From Salinicoccus sp. Bachu38 (GTDB lineage: Bacteria; Bacillota; Bacilli; Staphylococcales; Salinicoccaceae): a DNA stretch of 64,000 bases. Each line of letters starts with the position of its first letter. Within the stretch, counting starts at the first letter, position 1. The stretch covers positions 682,001 to 746,000 of the forward strand of contig NZ_CP138333.2 of NCBI RefSeq assembly GCF_038561955.2. The letters are read 5' to 3'. Made by a program: the position numbers and the translations under genes. Positions 1 through 9,542 of this stretch are shown here, piece by piece. The notes under the pieces were generated by a model that saw nothing but the letters and a program-made list of their open reading frames with translations, did not search any database and had not been told where the DNA came from.

Positions 1-1
1 A

Positions 2-298
2 TCTAAGGTTGTATTGAGTGATAGTGGTACGATTAGTGAGGAAGCTTCAATTCTAGGTTTGAAGGCAATAAATATTAGAGAAGCTCATGAGCGACCTGAA
101 GCTATGGAGGAAGCTAGTGCTATGTTAGTTGGTTTAAATAAAGAAAGAATCCTACAAGGCATAAGTATATTAGAAAATTCAAATCACAAAAAAAACTTAT
201 TAGTGAGCGATTACAATAAACCGAATGTAAGTGAGAAGGTTCTCAAGATAATTATATCCTATACCGACTATATTAAGAGAAATGTTTGGAAAGTATAG
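2..298 (+). CDS. wecB: UDP-N-acetylglucosamine 2-epimerase, C-terminal fragment (cut by window edge)
   Basis: The reading frame is open from base 2, so the gene starts outside the window and only the last 98 residues are seen. The motif SDSGTISEEASILG followed by NIREAHERPEAMEE is the conserved C-terminal active-site region of non-hydrolysing UDP-GlcNAc 2-epimerases, which make UDP-ManNAc. The substrate it would provide fits the UDP-ManNAc dehydrogenase encoded at 13135, suggesting that ManNAcA is a component of this polysaccharide. The gene is AT-rich like the genes that follow. The TTG at base 14 is an internal leucine codon, not a start. Confidence 0.9.
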   Translation, partial: SKVVLSDSGTISEEASILGLKAINIREAHERPEAMEEASAMLVGLNKERILQGISILENSNHKKNLLVSDYNKPNVSEKVLKIIISYTDYIKRNVWKV

Positions 299-335
299 TA
301 CAGAAAGCTGGTTACCTTAAGGTGGGGCAGACGCT

Positions 336-1724
336 ATGAGAGATATTCTAAGAGTGAGCGGGGGAAATGTACTTTTTTTAGCTCTAAGTATTATAATGAC
401 TTTATTTCTTCCATTTATATTGTCAGTAGAAGATTTTGGTTATTGGCAACTATTTTATTTTTATAGCAGTTTCTCGGGGTTATTAATGTTTGGCTTTAAT
501 GATGGAATTCACTTGAGATTTGCTGGAGTATCAGAAAATGAACTTAAAAACATACCGGTTGGCAACTATTTTATCTTTAACTTACTATTTGCGGGGATAT
601 TAACAATATTATTCTTAATAGTTATTATGATAATAGATATAGATACGCAAAGGAAGATAGTTTTTTTTTCTTTAGGTATATATTTATGGCTCTTTAATAT
701 AAATAGCTTCTTTAACCATGTATACTTGATAACTATGCAATTCAAAAAATATTCTTTTTTGAAATATGCACAAAGGTTACTTTTTTTAATACTCTTAATA
801 GTTAATATTTTAACCATAAATATTTTTAATTATAAGAGTGTAATCTTTTTGTATGGAGGTGCTATATGCCTTTTAATACTTCTAAATATATATTTAAACT
901 ATAGTATATTATTTAAGCATAAGTATGGGACAACTATTAAAGATATAGTAACAAATTTTAAAAGAGGGTTACCACTAACAATAGCTGCAATCATTTCAAT
1001 GTTACTTGTCGGTTACCCACGAATTATTGTAGATAATAATTTTTCAATAGAGATTTTCTCTGTTTATTCACTTGCTTCGAGTATGCTCTCAATGCTGATA
1101 ACAGTAATATTATCAATATCAACTGTTTTATATCCAAAGTTAAAAAAGAAGTCTAAAAATGACATAGGTATAATCATGCATAAAGCAACGAGTATAATAG
1201 CTCCAGTATTAATAATAAGTTTTTTAAGCTATTTTGTCTTTGTTATTATAATAAGAAATTTTTTACAACAATATATTTCTATATTAGATTTTATACATTT
1301 TATTATGCCTTTAGTTTATTTTCAGGCATTATTCAATATTATCATCGTGAATTTATTTAAAATATATGATCTTGAAAAGAATTTATTTATCACCAATAGT
1401 ATGGGACTTATATTTAATATATTAATTACCTATTTTGTTTTTAGCATATATGAAAGTTTAGAAGTAATCGCGTTAGTATCTACTATAACATATGGTATAT
1501 TTTTTTTAGTATCCTTAGTTTATGTATCCAATCTTACTCAATGGGATTATAAAAAACATCATTTATGGGCTGATTATATATATATGGTGATTTTCATAAT
1601 AGCTATAGAATTATTCCATGAATATATCACTTTTGTAGTAATACTTATAAGTACTATTATTTATGCGTTATATATCCTAATTATAAAAAAATACTATTTA
1701 TTATTCATAGGAGGTAGAGAATGA
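336..1724 (+). CDS. Polysaccharide flippase, Wzx/MATE-like
   Basis: This 462-residue, very hydrophobic protein has about twelve to fourteen predicted membrane segments and begins MRDILRVSGGNVLFLALS, the style of O-antigen/teichoic-acid flippases. It would move undecaprenyl-linked repeat units across the membrane. The ATG lies after a good AAGGTGGGG ribosome site at 320-328. The 3' end overlaps the next glycosyltransferase by 4 bp, indicating translational coupling. It is extremely AT-rich. Flippases diverge greatly, so the assignment rests on topology and neighbours (polymerase, glycosyltransferases) rather than on a catalytic motif. Confidence 0.8.
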   Translation: MRDILRVSGGNVLFLALSIIMTLFLPFILSVEDFGYWQLFYFYSSFSGLLMFGFNDGIHLRFAGVSENELKNIPVGNYFIFNLLFAGILTILFLIVIMIIDIDTQRKIVFFSLGIYLWLFNINSFFNHVYLITMQFKKYSFLKYAQRLLFLILLIVNILTINIFNYKSVIFLYGGAICLLILLNIYLNYSILFKHKYGTTIKDIVTNFKRGLPLTIAAIISMLLVGYPRIIVDNNFSIEIFSVYSLASSMLSMLITVILSISTVLYPKLKKKSKNDIGIIMHKATSIIAPVLIISFLSYFVFVIIIRNFLQQYISILDFIHFIMPLVYFQALFNIIIVNLFKIYDLEKNLFITNSMGLIFNILITYFVFSIYESLEVIALVSTITYGIFFLVSLVYVSNLTQWDYKKHHLWADYIYMVIFIIAIELFHEYITFVVILISTIIYALYILIIKKYYLLFIGGRE

Positions 1725-2923
1725 ATATTGTAATCTTAACAGGGAATTACTTACCTACACCATCTCCGAATGGCAATATTGCAAAAATTATAGCTGAACA
1801 ATTGTCAATTGAAGGAGACAATGTATATGTAATTTGTTTTGATAAAGGGTTTATACCTCTTTCAGATAGTAGTATAAAGCCTGTACCTATCACTACTTTA
1901 CATAGAAGGTTAAGGTATTATTTTATAGAAAAAAACATACCTTTAGGAGTAAAAATAACTTCTTTATATAGAGTGGGTTATAGATTAATTACTGGAAGAA
2001 CCCAAGAGAGTTGGTATATTAAAAAAGCATTGAATAGTCTGAAAAAAATTAATAATGAAGAGGAGATCGATTTAATAATAAGCCTAAATAATCCTATTGA
2101 AGCACATATTTCTGCCATAAAATTTAAAGAAGAATTTGGTACAAAAGTAATAACTTATTGGCTAGATCAATACTCAGATGCTAGTAAAATCCACAAATAT
2201 AGTTTGTTTAAAGAAAAAAATTATAATAATAATATATTAAAAGAGAAATGGATACATAACTCTAGCAATTTAAATTTGATAACAGAAAATAGAGTAGAGT
2301 GGATAAAAAATTATATAGGCCAGAATAACTATTCAATTACTAAATATCCTTTAATTACGAAAAAAAATTACTCGAACAACTCTAACAGTAATCAAATAAA
2401 CATAACTTATGCAGGTAGTTTTTATAAGAATTTACGAGAGCCGTTACAACTATTATCCTTTTTCGAAAAATTGAATGAGCAAAATGTTTATTTAAATGTT
2501 TATGCCAAAGGTGATTGTGAAGAAACCTTAAATCAATTTAGAGATACTAAAAATATAAATATTTTTAGTGTGAAAAGTAAAGAGGAAATAATCGAAATAT
2601 ACACCCAAAGTAATATATTAATTAATATAGGAAACTCTAATCCTACTCAAATGCCTAGTAAGTTATATGAGTATATAGATATGGGAGTACCTATATTGAA
2701 CTTCTATTATAGTAATGATTATGAAGATGTATTAAGAGACTATCCTTACCATTTATCCATTCCCTATGAGAGATTAAATGAGTATGAAGGACAGATAATC
2801 GATTTTATAAATAAATATTCCAAAATGAGGTTATCTAAAAAGAACATACTATCTTATTATTATGAAGCTACGCCAGAATATGTAGTTTCTAAAATCAAGG
2901 GTAATTATCTAAAGAATAAGTAA
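1721..2923 (+). CDS. Glycosyltransferase, GT4-like (GT-B fold)
   Basis: The 400-residue cytoplasmic protein starts MNIVILTGNYLPTPSPNGN, the glycine-containing N-terminal loop typical of GT-B family 4 enzymes. The C-terminal half has ITYAGSFYKNLREP, then a nucleotide-binding region with PSKLYEYIDMGVPIL near residue 310, the usual donor-binding loop. It should add one sugar to the lipid-linked repeat unit. Donor and linkage cannot be read from the sequence. It overlaps the flippase by 4 bp and is followed 21 bp later by the polymerase, so it is part of the same AT-rich operon. Confidence 0.8.
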   Translation: MNIVILTGNYLPTPSPNGNIAKIIAEQLSIEGDNVYVICFDKGFIPLSDSSIKPVPITTLHRRLRYYFIEKNIPLGVKITSLYRVGYRLITGRTQESWYIKKALNSLKKINNEEEIDLIISLNNPIEAHISAIKFKEEFGTKVITYWLDQYSDASKIHKYSLFKEKNYNNNILKEKWIHNSSNLNLITENRVEWIKNYIGQNNYSITKYPLITKKNYSNNSNSNQINITYAGSFYKNLREPLQLLSFFEKLNEQNVYLNVYAKGDCEETLNQFRDTKNINIFSVKSKEEIIEIYTQSNILINIGNSNPTQMPSKLYEYIDMGVPILNFYYSNDYEDVLRDYPYHLSIPYERLNEYEGQIIDFINKYSKMRLSKKNILSYYYEATPEYVVSKIKGNYLKNK

Positions 2924-2944
2924 ATATAGATTAAAGGAGAAAAA

Positions 2945-4210
2945 ATGGATAATATATTACGAGAAAAAGGGTATATAAATTTAAATTTATATATGATTCT
3001 TCCTTTTGGAGCAATTGTATTATTACCTAGTCAATACTCTAGTCTTTTTAGATTTAATACACCTGTGGGTGAATTAAGAATCGATTTTATTTTTTTACTC
3101 ATAGTATTAGTGAGTATGATTTTTTTGAGCTTAAAGAAAATCTATATCTCACCTTTTAGGTTACTATCGTCTCTAATCATATTAAATACTTTATTCCTAA
3201 TAATTAATTTGGCATCAATATTTGTAAACGGATTTACTTTAGAAATGTTAAGGTATGTGATTTACATATTTATAATTAGTTTTGGAATGATTATATTAGT
3301 AGGAATAAGTTGGAAAAAGGTTGATTATCATAAAGTAATAATTTATTCAATATATTTTTCGACTATTGTATGTATGATTGCAATTCTAGAATTTTTCAAT
3401 GTATTTAGATTTTATAGTGACTTATACTTGGAAGATAATGTTTGGTTCAGTTACTATGAAGGGTCAAGTAATATAAGAGTTACTTCATCTATAGGTAATC
3501 CTTTAGTGTTATCAGCTTTTTTGTTACTTATGGTAAATGTAATTTTATATGTAAAAGAAATTTCTGCAAAAAAAGTATTTTGGTATAGTATTCTTCTAAT
3601 ACATTTTCTAACCATATTAGCTACTCAATCGAGATCTGCTTTCATATGTTTACTTATAATTTTAGGCTACCATTATTTTCTAGATATAAAGAAAAATTTA
3701 ACAGTAATTTTTGCTATAATAATATCTACAAGCACCTTCTTGGTAATATTAGATTATTTACAAGCAGATCAAAACTTTATAAATAGATTGTTATTTAAAG
3801 AACAGTCTGCAAGTTTTAATATTAGATATGAAGCTTATCTTATAGCAGCTGAGATGTTAAAAGATATAGAAATAATTTCTTTTGGAGTAGGGCCTAATAG
3901 GGTGAATTCTATTCTGGATACAATCAATACCAGAGTTCAGACCTTGGACAATGTGTTTTTGATGACATTTATCAGTACAGGAATATTTGGTTTGTTAATC
4001 TTTACCTTAATCTTTATCTTTATATGGATGAAACTTCATAATGTGACTTACCGCCTTAAACTATTTGGAAGAGGGCTAGTTATTACTATGGTTGTAATGG
4101 GATTTTCATTTAATATCACTTATTTTTCTGCTATTTGGGGAGTGTTTTGGTTTTATATAGGAATAATAATAATGTTAAATAGTGCTGAAAAAGAAAAGGT
4201 TATTCACTAA
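2945..4210 (+). CDS. O-antigen polymerase/ligase-like membrane protein (Wzy)
   Basis: This 421-residue integral membrane protein has about ten to twelve hydrophobic segments and a longer hydrophilic loop around residues 145-180 and again near 280-330. The segment ATQSRSAFICLLIILGYHYF with the later GVGPNRVNSILD matches the pattern of the Wzy_C/O-antigen ligase family (an SRSA motif after a membrane segment). It probably polymerises the repeat unit outside the membrane. A ribosome site AAAGGAG sits just upstream of the ATG. It is the only polymerase in the first locus. Confidence 0.78.
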   Translation: MDNILREKGYINLNLYMILPFGAIVLLPSQYSSLFRFNTPVGELRIDFIFLLIVLVSMIFLSLKKIYISPFRLLSSLIILNTLFLIINLASIFVNGFTLEMLRYVIYIFIISFGMIILVGISWKKVDYHKVIIYSIYFSTIVCMIAILEFFNVFRFYSDLYLEDNVWFSYYEGSSNIRVTSSIGNPLVLSAFLLLMVNVILYVKEISAKKVFWYSILLIHFLTILATQSRSAFICLLIILGYHYFLDIKKNLTVIFAIIISTSTFLVILDYLQADQNFINRLLFKEQSASFNIRYEAYLIAAEMLKDIEIISFGVGPNRVNSILDTINTRVQTLDNVFLMTFISTGIFGLLIFTLIFIFIWMKLHNVTYRLKLFGRGLVITMVVMGFSFNITYFSAIWGVFWFYIGIIIMLNSAEKEKVIH

Positions 4211-4377
4211 CAATTTAGAGTGGTGTAATAGAGGTTGTTAAAATTTAACATACTCAGATTTTAGCCAATGTATATGCTGTAGTTCCATCAAAATTTTACA
4301 ATACTATACCAAGTATTTGGCTGGTTAATATATGACATTGTATATCTTTAAAAATCATATTATAGAGGTGAGAAATA
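4211..4377 (+). other. Intergenic spacer before the ATC-start glycosyltransferase
   Basis: This 167-bp AT-rich gap holds no gene that I can see. It ends with a strong ribosome site, AGAGGTGAG at 4364-4372, placed for the downstream gene whose first codon reads ATC. I do not see a convincing terminator or promoter here. Confidence 0.5.
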
Positions 4378-5493
4378 ATCAAAAAAATACTATACATTTC
4401 TTTAATTTTTCCCCAACAACGTGTATTCAAGACAATCCAAAGTTTAAATGATTTAGGTTATGAAGTAGATATAATAACATTCAAAATTGATAATAATAAA
4501 GTTGAGGCATTCGATCTTAACAAGTTAGAATATAACTTAACTTATTTAAAGCTACCCAAATTAGTGATGTTTTTGCCGTTAAAACTTTTTTTACTTAAAA
4601 AACAGATAAGAAAAATGGTGAAATTTAACAAATATCATAAAGTCATCATGAGAGATATTTTTTCATGGGATATTTCATTATATTTAAAAAAATATCATAA
4701 TACGGAATACATAATCGATATAGCTGATAATTACCCTGAAGTTTTTAAGTCTAGATTCAGAAGTAAAACACTATCTAATTTTTTGGCATATTTTTATAAT
4801 TTGAGCGAAAAAATTGCTGTAAAAAATTCCAGATTTGTTTTTGTGGTTACTGACTATAGTAAAAATCTTTTAATCAAAAAACATAAATTAAAACCAGAAA
4901 GTATTTCTATTTTAAACAATTATCCTCAGAGAAGTGATGTGCTTACTCCCAAATCATGTTTGAAACCAATCAATGTTTCTTCGAAACCAAGTCTCGTTTA
5001 TGTTGGGACTGTTGATCAAAAAGTAAGGAACTTAGATGATGTCCTATCATATATTAAGGATACGGATATCGAATTGAATATATACTCTTACAATAAAGAA
5101 ACCATTGAAAAAATGGTAGACATACATCAAGTTAAAGACAATGTTAAAATCCATGAACCAGTTAAGAGGTCTAATCTTATTAAATCAATTAGAAAATATG
5201 ATATAGGAATCATTCCACATAAGCTAATATTAGGGACAGAATATACTGTACCTAATAAATTATATGACTATATTCATAGTGAAGTGCCTATATTAGCAAC
5301 AAAAAATAAGGCTATGACACGGGAGATTCAAAATCTTGGTGTAGGAAGAACCTATAACAACAAAAAAACATTTTATCATGAACTTTATTATTTAATAAAT
5401 AATAAAGATAAGTACTTAAATCATATATGCCAAGTTAAGCATGAGTGTGTGTGGGAGAAACAAAATGATGTAATAAAGGGAAGGTTATTATAA
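4378..5493 (+). CDS. Glycosyltransferase, GT4-like, with an apparent ATC start codon
   Basis: The frame gives KKILYISLIFPQQRVFKT directly after an ATC codon that sits 5 bases past AGAGGTGAG. That is exactly where a start ATG would be, and KKILYIS is the normal first beta strand of GT-B enzymes. Upstream the frame closes at a stop at 4369-4371, so no AUG, GUG or UUG start can encode this strand. Starting at the next ATG (4564) would remove 62 residues including the strand. The C-terminal half carries SLVYVGTVDQKVRNLDD and PNKLYDYIHSEVPIL, the donor-binding loop. The protein is 371 residues from the ATC. The end overlaps the next start (TAATG), indicating coupling. Either ATC is used for initiation or the gene is weakly expressed through a start-codon mutation. 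Confidence 0.75.
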   Translation: MKKILYISLIFPQQRVFKTIQSLNDLGYEVDIITFKIDNNKVEAFDLNKLEYNLTYLKLPKLVMFLPLKLFLLKKQIRKMVKFNKYHKVIMRDIFSWDISLYLKKYHNTEYIIDIADNYPEVFKSRFRSKTLSNFLAYFYNLSEKIAVKNSRFVFVVTDYSKNLLIKKHKLKPESISILNNYPQRSDVLTPKSCLKPINVSSKPSLVYVGTVDQKVRNLDDVLSYIKDTDIELNIYSYNKETIEKMVDIHQVKDNVKIHEPVKRSNLIKSIRKYDIGIIPHKLILGTEYTVPNKLYDYIHSEVPILATKNKAMTREIQNLGVGRTYNNKKTFYHELYYLINNKDKYLNHICQVKHECVWEKQNDVIKGRLL

Positions 5494-7589
5494 TGAAACA
5501 ATTGCTCAATTCTTTTGGAACTGGCGAAGTTTATTTGGAAAACATCTCTAAACCAACCATTGACAAAAATAAACTCTTAATAAAAAATCATTACAGTGCA
5601 GTTTCCGTAGGGACAGAACGAATGTTAGTAGACTTTGGAAAAGCAAATTACTTTCAAAAAGCTAGACAGCAACCAGAAAAAGTGAAAGAAGTTATCAATA
5701 AAGTGAAAACAGATGGGCTAAATACAACTTATAATGCAGTTAAATCTAAACTTGATCAGCCTATTCCATTAGGTTATAGTTCTTGCGGTGAAGTGTTGGC
5801 AGTTGGTGAAAACTGCAAAGACTTCGAAGTTGGTGATTTTGTGATTTCCAACGGTGCGCATGCTGAAGTTGTTGCTGTAAATAAGAATCTTGTAGCAAAT
5901 GTACCTGGCGGGGTTAGTCTGGAACAAGCCGCTTTCACAGTTATTTCTACAATACCACTTCAAGGAATAAGGTTACTCCAAGTAGATATAGGAGAAACAG
6001 TGGTGGTAACAGGATTAGGACTAATGGGATTAATAGCTTCACAAATCCTTATGGCTAACGGTTGTAAAGTAATCGCTACAGATTTTGACTCTAATAAAGT
6101 TGAAATTGCTAAAAGTTTTGGTGTTGATGCTATTGATTTGAATAGTGGGATGGATATTGTTGATTATGTTAAACAGCAGACTGGTGGTTTTGGATCAGAT
6201 AAAGTACTTATAACAGCCTCAACAAAAAGTAACGATCCTATTATGCAAGCAGCTGAAATGGTACGAAAAAGAGGTAAAATTGTACTTGTTGGAGTGGTTG
6301 GCCTTGATATTGATAGAACTCCATTTTATGAAAAAGAAGTCACTTTTCAAGTTTCATCCTCCTATGGGCCAGGCAGATATGATTCTCAATATGAGGAAGG
6401 TGGGATTGATTACCCCTATGGCTATGTAAGATGGACAGAGAATAGAAACTTCCAGGCAATATTGGATCTGTTGAAAACAAATCGTATATCATTTGATAGG
6501 TTGATTACTCATAGATTTCGATTTGAGGAAGCTGACAAAGCATATGAGGAACTGAGTAATACAAGTAATGTCATTGGAGGTCTATTTGAGTATGATCACT
6601 CTTCAGTTGAAACTGAAGACATAGTTGATATTTCTTCTAATAAAGTCAATCCTAAATCTCACGTTACTATAGGAATGATAGGGGCAGGCAATTACTCTAA
6701 TCAAACGCTTCTTCCAAAAATAGACAATAAATTTAGAAAGAAAATTATTGCAAGTTCAGGAGGGATGAGTTCTACTGTAGTTGGAAAAAAACATGGATTT
6801 GAATCTGCGACCACAAATGTTGATAATATTATGAATGATGACGAAATCAATACAGTGATTGTTACAACGAGACATAACTCTCATTACAAGTATGTAAAAG
6901 AGGCTATGGAAAATAATAAATCTGTATTTGTTGAGAAGCCATTGGCTCTAACTCATGAAGAAATAGATGATTTGGTACAAGTTTATAATGGTCATCATGT
7001 GATGGTAGGCTTTAATCGTAGATACTCCCCTTTAGTTGAAAAAATGAAAGAACTATTTTCTTCAACCTTATCTGCAAAATTTATTAATATTAATGTTAAT
7101 GCTGGGCAAATTCCTAAAGATCACTGGTCACAAGATCATAAAGTGGGCGGTGGGCGTTTAATTGGGGAAGCATGTCACTTTGTGGACCTAGCCAAATTTC
7201 TTGCAGACTCAAAAATCTTAAATCACAAGATTTTAAGTATGTATGACAGAGATGAAAACTTTGACACTTTTTCTATTATTCTCAAGTTTGAAGATGGATC
7301 ACTAGCAAATATAAATTATTATGCAAATGGGAGTAAATCATTTCCTAAAGAACATGTACATGTAAGTTGTGAAGACAAGATATTGGAAATAGATAATTTC
7401 AAAGTTTTACGTGGATTTGGCTTTAATAAGTTTAAAAAAATGAAGTCTGCTAATCAGGATAAAGGGCATGAAAAATGCATTAATGAATTTCTTAAGAGTA
7501 CTAAAACAAACCAATCTCTTATACCGTTCGAAGATATTGTTGAAGTTTCAAGAGTTTCAATTGATTTAGACGCAAAGATGAGGAATTAA
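5493..7589 (+). CDS. Bi-domain oxidoreductase: zinc alcohol dehydrogenase-like plus Gfo/Idh/MocA
   Basis: The 698-residue fusion has an N-terminal medium-chain dehydrogenase domain (about 1-360, with GLGLMGLIASQILMANGCKV as its dinucleotide-binding turn). A C-terminal Gfo/Idh/MocA domain (about 385-698) follows, with IGMIGAGNYSNQTLLPK at its start and VEKPLALTHEE near residue 480, the family's EKP motif. Such fusions are found in polysaccharide loci next to heparinase-like genes, where they probably oxidise or rearrange a nucleotide or lipid-linked sugar; the exact reaction is not established. It overlaps the preceding gene by 1 bp and lies 1 bp from the heparinase-like gene, which supports a joint function. 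Confidence 0.85.
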   Translation: MKQLLNSFGTGEVYLENISKPTIDKNKLLIKNHYSAVSVGTERMLVDFGKANYFQKARQQPEKVKEVINKVKTDGLNTTYNAVKSKLDQPIPLGYSSCGEVLAVGENCKDFEVGDFVISNGAHAEVVAVNKNLVANVPGGVSLEQAAFTVISTIPLQGIRLLQVDIGETVVVTGLGLMGLIASQILMANGCKVIATDFDSNKVEIAKSFGVDAIDLNSGMDIVDYVKQQTGGFGSDKVLITASTKSNDPIMQAAEMVRKRGKIVLVGVVGLDIDRTPFYEKEVTFQVSSSYGPGRYDSQYEEGGIDYPYGYVRWTENRNFQAILDLLKTNRISFDRLITHRFRFEEADKAYEELSNTSNVIGGLFEYDHSSVETEDIVDISSNKVNPKSHVTIGMIGAGNYSNQTLLPKIDNKFRKKIIASSGGMSSTVVGKKHGFESATTNVDNIMNDDEINTVIVTTRHNSHYKYVKEAMENNKSVFVEKPLALTHEEIDDLVQVYNGHHVMVGFNRRYSPLVEKMKELFSSTLSAKFININVNAGQIPKDHWSQDHKVGGGRLIGEACHFVDLAKFLADSKILNHKILSMYDRDENFDTFSIILKFEDGSLANINYYANGSKSFPKEHVHVSCEDKILEIDNFKVLRGFGFNKFKKMKSANQDKGHEKCINEFLKSTKTNQSLIPFEDIVEVSRVSIDLDAKMRN

Positions 7590-7590
7590 T

Positions 7591-9540
7591 ATGAATATTG
7601 AATTGGTGAAAAATATGGGGATGAGATGGCTTATTTATCGATCACAGTATGAAGTGAAGAAAAAATTTGGCTATCTAAAAAAAACGTATCCATCTAAGCA
7701 TCTTGAAGATATTAATATAGGCTATAATATAGGAAAAAAAACTATAAGAGATAGAATCTTAAGTAATTTTTCAGAGTTGAGCAAAGTTGACCAATTAAAA
7801 CCTGAAGATATATTCAGGTTAAAAGTAAGAGCTGATAGGATAGTTGAGGACAAATTTCATTACTTTAATGATTTGGAAAACACTTATTCCTACGTAGCAT
7901 GGAATTATTCGCCTAAGACAAGAAGTCACGCTCCTAAAGATTATCATTGGAGTGAAATTTCTGACTTTAATAGTGAGTTTGGAGATATAAAGTGGATTTG
8001 GGAATTGAGTCGATTTACTTTTACTTATGATTTGGCAAGAGCATATCTCTATACTGGGAAAGATGGATATGCTGAAAAATTTTGGAGACTTTTTGAAGAC
8101 TTCATTGAAAATAATCCTCTCGAAACAGGGGTGAACTACAAATGTAGTCAAGAAATGTCTTTTAGAGTTAACGCATGGCTATTTGCTCTATATCATTTTA
8201 TAGATCACCCATCTTCTACAGAAAAGAGAGTGATAAATATGGTAAAATCAATAGCTCATTATGGTAATCATATCCACAAGCACATTAATTTTTCGGTTGA
8301 GGCTGTGAAAAATAACCATAGTATCTCTGAAGCGACGACTTTAGTAGTTATAGGCAATACATTGGATTTTCTTCCAAACAGTAATAAACTCTTTAGAAAA
8401 GGTTCGAAAATATTAAAAAAGGAAATCAATTGGCAGATCAAAAGTGATGGAAGCTTTATTCAGCATTCTCATAATTATCATAGGCTCGTTTTACAAAATA
8501 TTTCTTGGTACTTGACGAGTATGAAGAGCGTGAATAAATATATCTCACAGACTATAGTAAAAAAAGCGAATCTTTCAATCGACTACTTTATGAATGTGAT
8601 TTCAGCTAAAGGGGAAGTTCCAAATTATGGGATGAATGATGGATCATATATAATGCCCTTGACTGAAAGAGGATATAATGATTATCGTCCAGTTCTTCAA
8701 TGCTTGAACTATCAATTAAACAACACATTGTTATTTAGAGACACCTCTGTAAATGAAATTCTAAATCTGTTCAACAGGACAGTAAGTGTTGAGGAGACTG
8801 ATACTAAGGAGCATGAACCCAAGGATGTCGCAATCAATCATGAGGGGGGTTATCACACCTTAAAACATGGTGATTTTAAAGTTCATGTAAAGTCGAAAAG
8901 TTATAAAGATCGACCAGCACAAGCGGATATGAATCATGTAGAGATATGGTGGAGAGAGCAATGTATTTTTTGTGATGCAGGGACCTACAGTTATAATGAC
9001 AACATGGGTATTATCAATTACTTTAACGGCACCCCATCACATAATACAGTTTTAATTAATGATGAGAGTCAGATGAAAAAAGGCGCGCGTTTTATTTGGT
9101 ATAATTGGTCAAAATCAAAAAAGCCAGAAGTTAAACGAAAAGCCAGTGAAGTTAGAATAGAAGTCGAGCTGCGTAATTATGGGAAATACCGTCATAAGCG
9201 ATCAGTTACAATTGGATACAATGAAGTGGTAATAATTGACCAAATTGTAGCACCCTCTGATAAGGATATAGCTGATTTTAAACTGCAATGGCTGACAGAA
9301 CTAGATGTAAAGGTTAAAGAGAACCAGCTTAAATTGGGCGAGGATGAATGGAAAATGACTTTTGCCTCTGATAATGGTGGTGAATTAATCACCTATTATG
9401 GTAGTGAAGAACCCTTTAGAGGATGGGTTTCTTCCACATATGGAGAAAAACATGCAGCTAATCAGATAATCTATCACACGAAAACAAGTAACCGCAGCTA
9501 TAATATTAAGACTATTTTAAGCAAAACAGAAAAGGTGTAA
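7591..9540 (+). CDS. Heparinase II/III-family protein
   Basis: This 649-residue protein has an N-terminal alpha-toroid domain (about 60-380, with NNHSISEATTLVVIG near residue 245) and a C-terminal beta-sandwich (about 415-620). The C-terminal part shows QADMNHVEIWW, DAGTYSYND and the characteristic GTPSHNTVLIND. These are hallmarks of heparinase II/III and alginate-lyase-like proteins. No signal peptide is visible, so it probably acts in the cytoplasm or on the membrane face. In these operons such proteins always travel with the dehydrogenase fusion seen immediately upstream. Uronate lyase activity on the ManNAcA-containing polymer or its intermediates is possible but unproven. Confidence 0.85.
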   Translation: MNIELVKNMGMRWLIYRSQYEVKKKFGYLKKTYPSKHLEDINIGYNIGKKTIRDRILSNFSELSKVDQLKPEDIFRLKVRADRIVEDKFHYFNDLENTYSYVAWNYSPKTRSHAPKDYHWSEISDFNSEFGDIKWIWELSRFTFTYDLARAYLYTGKDGYAEKFWRLFEDFIENNPLETGVNYKCSQEMSFRVNAWLFALYHFIDHPSSTEKRVINMVKSIAHYGNHIHKHINFSVEAVKNNHSISEATTLVVIGNTLDFLPNSNKLFRKGSKILKKEINWQIKSDGSFIQHSHNYHRLVLQNISWYLTSMKSVNKYISQTIVKKANLSIDYFMNVISAKGEVPNYGMNDGSYIMPLTERGYNDYRPVLQCLNYQLNNTLLFRDTSVNEILNLFNRTVSVEETDTKEHEPKDVAINHEGGYHTLKHGDFKVHVKSKSYKDRPAQADMNHVEIWWREQCIFCDAGTYSYNDNMGIINYFNGTPSHNTVLINDESQMKKGARFIWYNWSKSKKPEVKRKASEVRIEVELRNYGKYRHKRSVTIGYNEVVIIDQIVAPSDKDIADFKLQWLTELDVKVKENQLKLGEDEWKMTFASDNGGELITYYGSEEPFRGWVSSTYGEKHAANQIIYHTKTSNRSYNIKTILSKTEKV

Positions 9541-9542
9541 AT

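Noticed and set aside
4369-4563. Frameshift or truncation as the explanation for the missing glycosyltransferase start
   Set aside because: The correct frame is uninterrupted from the ATC to the stop, and the ribosome site is properly spaced to the ATC, so only the start codon is unusual.
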